Shown here: positions 58,976-64,000 of the stretch, piece after piece | How positions within the stretch are numbered: the stretch's first letter is position 1 | How the letters are laid out: the number at the start of each line of letters is the position of its first letter | DNA from: Torreya grandis | Lineage: Eukaryota > Streptophyta > Pinopsida > Cupressales > Taxaceae | Assembly: GCA_037957365.1 (NCBI GenBank) | Contig: JARHVA010000666.1 | Location: 3,250,501-3,314,500 of the forward strand | Reading direction: 5' to 3' | DNA: 64,000 nucleotides | The notes under the pieces: model-generated | Seen by the model: the letters and a program-made list of their open reading frames with translations, nothing else | The model's database searches: none | What the model was told of the DNA's origin: nothing | Program-made: the position numbers and the translations under genes

Positions 58976-59305
58976 ACCCATTCAAGGTTAAGTGTTATAG
59001 GAGTGAGTGAGTTGTACGTTAGAGAGGATTTTGGCATGAGTTCTAAAGATGGAACAAAATAGATAAGAAGATAAAATAGGTAGAGACATGAAATGAGGCA
59101 TTTGTCATTCGACGTTAGAAGGTGGAAAAGATAGGAAAGAGACCAAGACTCCAAGATTGGGAGAGAAAGAAAGAGGAAAGTTTTGTAAAAAAAAAGGGTT
59201 TGGCTGGACTATGTCTTACATTTGCAATAAGAATGAGTGAATGTGTTTTTTTTTTAGTACCATGATTCAATTGCTATCTTAGCATCTCTGTGAGTGTATT
59301 TATTG
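58976..59305. other. Flank right of element G, nothing recognised
   Basis: Noncoding. Purine-rich around 59,100-59,210. Confidence 0.4.
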
Positions 59306-59754
59306 TTTGAGAATCATTTTCATTGCCTAGAAATAGTGTTAATAGCATTTTGCGGGTTTGAAGAAATAAAAGAGAGTTCTTAACAGTGAAGAACAAAAGT
59401 TTGACAATCTAGAAAAGTTAATTTTTATCATCTTTTTAGATTGTTCACATTGTCAAATGAATGACAGGGTAGGAGAATTGTATTACAAACCTTTTCCAAT
59501 TGAAAGTTCTCAAAAATAGGTCATAAATTTTTGAGAATCATTTTCATTGCCTAGAAATAGTGTTAATAGCATTTTGCGGGTTTGAAGATATAAAAGAGAG
59601 TTCTTAACAGTCAAGAACAAAAGTTTGACAATCTAGAAAAGTTAATTTTTATCATCTTTTTAGATTGTTCACATTGTCAAATGAATGACAGGGTAGGAGA
59701 ATTGTATTACAAACCTTTTCCAATTGAAAGTTCTCAAAAATAGGTCATAAATTT
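59306..59754 (+). repeat. 224-bp tandem duplication
   Basis: 59306-59529 and 59530-59753 differ at about two positions by eye. The junction is exact (TTTGAGAATC starts both). It probably lies in the LTR of element H. A recent event. Confidence 0.93.
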
Positions 59755-60563
59755 CAAGTTATCCATTTTTTGAGTGCTCTTGGCCTATGTACAAGCCTGC
59801 TAGGGTTTGAAGCACTAAAACCTTCCTAACTTGAAAACGAACACTTCAAATCTTTTGAAATTTTGAGTATAGATGCATGGAGATGTTTATGAGGTTTTGG
59901 CATTGGTTTCAAGTATTTTGGACGTCTATAGAGGTAGATATTGACAAAATACAGTTTGCAGGGTTCTAGGTGAGGGTTTTATAAGGGTTTAGAAAGGCCA
60001 AAAAGTGCATAACTTTAAAATGAATGATTCAAATGAGATGAAACTTTGTAGACATGTTGAATAGGATGTTTATGACCTGTAAAATTTAATTTCAAGGTTT
60101 GGAGGCACCTGGTAAGAAATTTATTGGCAAAATTCAGACTTGAAGTCCTAAAACAAGGTTTAAAACCTCGTATTTGCAACACTAAAATCACCATTACAAG
60201 AAAACGACTCAGCCAAATGACTTGAAACTTTTTAGGGAGGTAGAATAGACTGTGATGTGTTCAAATTGATTTCAAGGCTAAAAGAATCCTACAACAGAAA
60301 ATACCATTGAAATTTAGTTTGTAGGTCTATTTACAAGGCTAAAGTCTATGTGCATTGTTTTATTTCAAAAATCAAAGACCAAAGATCAAATTTTGGGTAT
60401 GAGATAACTTTGATGAGATTGTAAGAATCTTTGAAGAACAGTAAAGAGGGTTAGTGTAAGCAAAAATTGAGTTAAGAAAGTTATTGGTACAAAAAGGCTA
60501 CGAAGCCTCAAGGAGACATAGAAGACCTAGCTGAAGAGACCTAGAAAAGGCCTACTTACATCA
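59755..60563 (+). repeat. Probable LTR end of element H
   Basis: Noncoding sequence ending in ACATCA three bases before a primer-binding site. No second LTR lies in the window, so its left limit is unknown. Confidence 0.45.
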
Positions 60564-60566
60564 ATT

Positions 60567-60578
60567 TGGTATTAGAGC
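60567..60578 (+). other. Primer-binding site of element H (initiator Met-tRNA)
   Basis: TGGTATTAGAGC followed by AC differs from the standard TGGTATCAGAGC at one position, C to T. Confidence 0.7.
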
Positions 60579-60853
60579 ACAACAAAAATTCTTGGAAAGA
60601 GTGTTTGAAATAAATAAAAATAATAAAGAAGTTTGAAGGTGATTTGAGAAAAGAGAAGTTAAAAAAGGTTCTGCAGTCTTATAGCCCATTGAGACTTAAG
60701 AAGGTAAGAAGAGGATCACATTGAAGTTCAAAGAGCAAGGAAGCCAAAGTGAAATAGACTTGGAGGTGAAATCCAAGGTGAAACAGACTTGGAGGTGTCA
60801 AAAAACCAAGTAGAGACTTCGGATGAGACATAAGAAGAAGAAGCAGAAAACAA

Positions 60854-63573
60854 ATGGAAGGATTGAAAAGAGTAAAGAACCAAATAAAGAAAACAAATGA
60901 GGTAAGAAAATAAGAGGGCATTAAGAAAGAAATAGATGAGATGAAACAAGCCTTAGCATATTTAAAGCAATGTTTGGAAGAATGAAATCAATTAGAACAA
61001 AGATTATTCATAAAAATGAAGGTGGTCAAATGGCCAATCAAACAAATTACAGAAGGGAGAGTGAGGCAAAAAGAAATCAAAAATCAAAAAAGGATGATAA
61101 GGGTGCTAGAAGAGCAACCCAAGGAGGAAATTGAAGAGGCAATCAGGCCTCTATATTTTGATTCTAACAATATATCTAATTATGTGTTTGCCGGTATGCA
61201 CATTGTTGAAGAGAATGACCAATTTGAGACCCCAAAACTTAACAAAAACAAAGAAGACAAGTTAACACTTAATCACAAAAAGCTGGTTGCAGAAGAAAAG
61301 CTGCCATGTGAGCAACTCAAATAGGTTTTGGAAGGTAGCAAGAAGAATGTAAAATAGCACGTGAATGAAAAGAAGAATTTTGTCTTGGAAGACAACAAGG
61401 TAATGAAGTTCTCATATCAAGAACCTAAAACAGACCTTACAAACAACAAAGAAGAAGAAAACAAAGTTGAGCAGCCCATAGAGACTATGAGCAGCATATG
61501 GAAGAAAAAGCCCTCATGAAAGAGGAGATGAATATAACCCAGTTAAAGGCAGAAAATTGCTATGAAGAATTTTAAGTGAAAAAAGATGACAGCAGAAATG
61601 AGAAGATGGTGAATGGGGTAAGATTAAGTGAAACAATCAAGGCAAATGAAAGACATGAACAAAGTTCTCAAAGGCATTGTAAACAGAGTGCAAGACAAGT
61701 AATAGAGCCGAAAAAAGATGGACAAGTCTATGTGCAAAAAGGAACAAGTGGAGTCATGGGCAGAAGTAGAAAATGATAGGAGCAAGCTATGCATAGAATC
61801 ATTCAAGAAGATGAAGAGACAAGTATGGATAGTCAAGAGTTCAAGGGAAGAAAAGAGTGATGATAAAGAGCACTGTATTGAAGAGCAACTTCAAGAGAAC
61901 CAAAAAAGAAAGATAGCAGATTTCATGCCTACATCAAGGCTAAAGGATCAAGATGGCATAGTTGAACAAACCATGAATGAGAAGAGGTCACCATAACAAG
62001 ATAGACTAAAGAGTTATTATGAAGCCAATGATGATGAGCTTAGAAAGATGGAATAAGTATCAAGACAATTTTAGAAGGAACTTGAAAAGGGTATAGAAAA
62101 GAGAGAAGATATGGAGAATCATAAGATCCTTGAAGAGACCATTGAGTCTCCTAAATATGAGTTGATTTATATTGAGGATGTTTGTACAAGTATGGAGATA
62201 CACAGGGAAGAAATGCTCCACTGCCATATCAAGAAGCGAAGAACTAAGACACAAGAGTTCAAGGTAGAACAAGGAAAAGAGGAGAAAATTCAAACTCTCC
62301 TTGAAGAAGAAAACTGGGAGAGGATATCATATTTGATGAAGGACAATATTAGTCCAAGAACAAATCAAGGAAACAAATTCAGATCAGCAATGGATGAACA
62401 ATGAAAATCAAGTTACACGGAGAGCAAACTACAAAGCAAGAAGCTACAAGAAGAAAAACCAAAAAGGCAAAAGCAAGGTGAGTACATTCATTGATTGGTA
62501 ATCGTCTTTTGTGTATTGGCATGGTGTTATTCATTGTTGCAATCTGATGAAGGCTGCATGAAAAACATTACCAAAGGAATAGATCACTATGGAGTATATG
62601 AGCACGCCTTAACAAAGTCAAGAGGAAGAGATTGTGAAGCAAGCCCAGGAATAATGATTGAAAACGGGACTTTTAAGGTCACCAAGGATGAGTTGAAGAA
62701 CAAGGTAGAGCAATTGACGGTTGCCTTGAGGAAGGTCATAGACCCATCACACCCACTCGAACCAACCCAGCCAACTCAATATCCCCCTTAGTTCCTTGAT
62801 AAAGAGACATTTGATACAATGACAGAGATTGGTACAATGGGCAAAGCTACAAAGAATTGGGCCGAAGAACTAGACGCCAAAGGAACAAGGTGATAGAGTT
62901 GGCGATGGATTATTACAAAACACTGAAGGATGACCTTGCAACTCTTAAGGTAGAAATAAACAAATTTGAGGAAGAAGTTGAAAGGTTAAAGCTCTACTCT
63001 CCTAAGTTGCAAGTCATTGACCAAATAATGAGCAACATCCCCATGTCCGAAAATATACTCAAAAATCCTTTCAAGCACGATGAGTTGGAGAGGGCAGCCA
63101 AGTTCAGAGTCAAAATACTTAATGAAAGTATTGATAAGGCCAAAAGCACAAGTGACAAGGCCATCGATGTAATATACGATATCGAAGATTCAATTTGTAA
63201 ATTGTCATGTGAGGCAGCAAATTACCAATTTGAACCTCTTCATGTTCAGGTTGTTCAAGATAAATTCAAGGTGATTAAGAGGGAGTCAGCACATGACACA
63301 TTTTTCAATTTGAATTCCATCCACTGGTTTATCAAATACCACAATTCACTTGATCAGATGGGCAAAGATATCCAAATCTACATAGCTTCCCCCAGAGAAT
63401 TATCCGAGGTAATGGCAGAATGTGACATCAGTAATGTTTACACAATTGTCTTGATGAAGAGCACCTACAAGAAATATTCGACAGCTTCAACACTTACATC
63501 GAAAAGATATAAACAGAAAAGGACAAGGAATCCTCTGATGTCACTATCAGTGATTAATTATTTATTTATTTAA
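60854..63573 (+). pseudogene. Decayed Lys/Glu-rich coiled-coil reading frame of element H
   Basis: From ATG 60854 one frame is protein-like to 62404 (pieces 60854-61324, 61718-61996, 62111-62404 share it), with several in-frame stops and one excursion to another frame near 61,490-61,780. It resumes at about 62495-62890 with a TAG at 62789-62791, then shifts by one frame at about 62,890 and stays open to 63573 (238 codons as read from 62857). Composition is strongly charged with heptad-like Leu/Ile spacing (EIDEMKQALAYLKQCLEE; LKDDLATLKVEINKFEEEVE), so long coiled coils are likely. I see no zinc knuckle, protease or polymerase motif. Its place after a primer site says it is the first frame of an LTR element, but I do not recognise the family. 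Confidence 0.5.
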
Positions 63574-63616
63574 GAAGAATGCATTCTGTAAATTACAAAT
63601 TTTGTAAGCTACATTG

Positions 63617-63870
63617 AAAAGTTGTAAATCGCAATTGTCATTTTGACAAGTCTTAGCCTTTAGTTGAAAAAGTGCTACTTGTAATTTTCAATTATCATTT
63701 CGTCAAGTTTAAGTTGAAAAAGTGCAACTTATATTTTGCACTTTCTTTTTGATAAGTTGAATGACTTAGAAAGTTGTAAAAGCTCACATTTTAATTTGCA
63801 CATCCCTTTTTGTCAAGTGACTTATAAGTTGCAAAAGTCTCAACTACAATTTACAAGTTAGGTTTTGCAA
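63617..63870 (+). repeat. Diverged tandem repeat of about 45-57 bp, five units
   Basis: Each unit begins AAGTTG(T/A/C)AAAAGT-like and contains (T)TTTTG(A/T)(C/T)AAGT near its end; starts near 63619, 63663, 63711, 63768 and 63825. Units differ by substitutions and length. No coding. Confidence 0.65.
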
Positions 63871-64000
63871 GTTATGTTTTAAAATATTGAAATATTGAAA
63901 AAAACATTCAACTTTGTTAAAAGATTGACCAAGTCATGAAGTTTCATTTTGGCGTCCCATTTCTTGGTGAGGCTTCTTCAACTGAGCTCAACGAGATATG
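63871..64000. other. Window end, nothing recognised
   Basis: Short noncoding stretch with no identified feature. Confidence 0.4.

Noticed and set aside
1..64000. tRNA, rRNA or snRNA genes
   Set aside because: I looked for tRNA-like T-arm (GGTTCGAATCC-type) and conserved rRNA strings on both strands and saw none in a convincing setting; GGTTCGACCC near 22155 has no cloverleaf around it.

Overview
This window looks like a gene-poor, repeat-dominated stretch of a large plant nuclear genome. The evidence is chromodomain Ty3/gypsy and Ty1/copia LTR retrotransposons with initiator-Met-tRNA primer sites, a Tat/Athila-like gag-pro element with an Asp-tRNA-like primer site, hAT transposases with BED finger, DUF659 and C-terminal dimerisation segments, a LINE relic, and AT-rich short introns with GT..AG ends. 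A gymnosperm is a reasonable guess from repeat density and age, but nothing in the sequence proves it. I found no intact host gene, no rRNA or tRNA gene and no CRISPR array.

Layout. 1-3.85 kb: AT-rich, nothing recognised. 3.88-7.1 kb: decayed hAT transposase A with inverted terminal-type repeats on its left. 7.5-10.6 kb: hAT transposase B. 10.6-26.6 kb: no recognisable protein gene except a LINE relic at 17.6-17.9 kb, but several repeat structures: a 265-bp tandem repeat (13.1 kb), a perfect 141-bp duplication (14.2 kb), an array of small hairpins (16.25-16.93 kb) and a two-copy long repeat with a 17-bp minisatellite (19.1-22.8 kb). 26.61-39.60 kb: a minus-strand gag-pro LTR retrotransposon (element D), whose 5' LTR is split by a 6.76-kb plus-strand chromovirus (element E, 32,771-39,526, TSD TAAAA). 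40.86-41.26 kb: GT-rich low-complexity DNA. 41.3-43.8 kb: hAT transposase C, a relative of B. 45.2-45.6 kb: T/A-rich low complexity. 46.0-52.1 kb: a decayed Ty3/gypsy element F whose LTR is split by a minus-strand, gag-only copia element (46,751-48,689). 52.44-58.97 kb: chromovirus-type element G with gag and protease but most of pol absent (TSD TATAT). 59.3-64 kb: end of an LTR-like segment, a primer-binding site and a long decayed Lys/Glu-rich coiled-coil reading frame (element H) that probably runs past the window.

How the parts relate. The region is nested and decaying. Most damage that can be dated by comparison is C-to-T or G-to-A: in primer sites, in catalytic Asp codons and as new TAG/TAA/TGA stops, as expected for methylated, silenced repeats. 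Several elements are structurally non-autonomous (gag-pro only, gag only, or gag-pro with replaced pol) and would have depended on partners elsewhere. The least explained parts are the hairpin array, a roughly 200-codon relic frame downstream of protease in element D, and the coiled-coil frame of element H.
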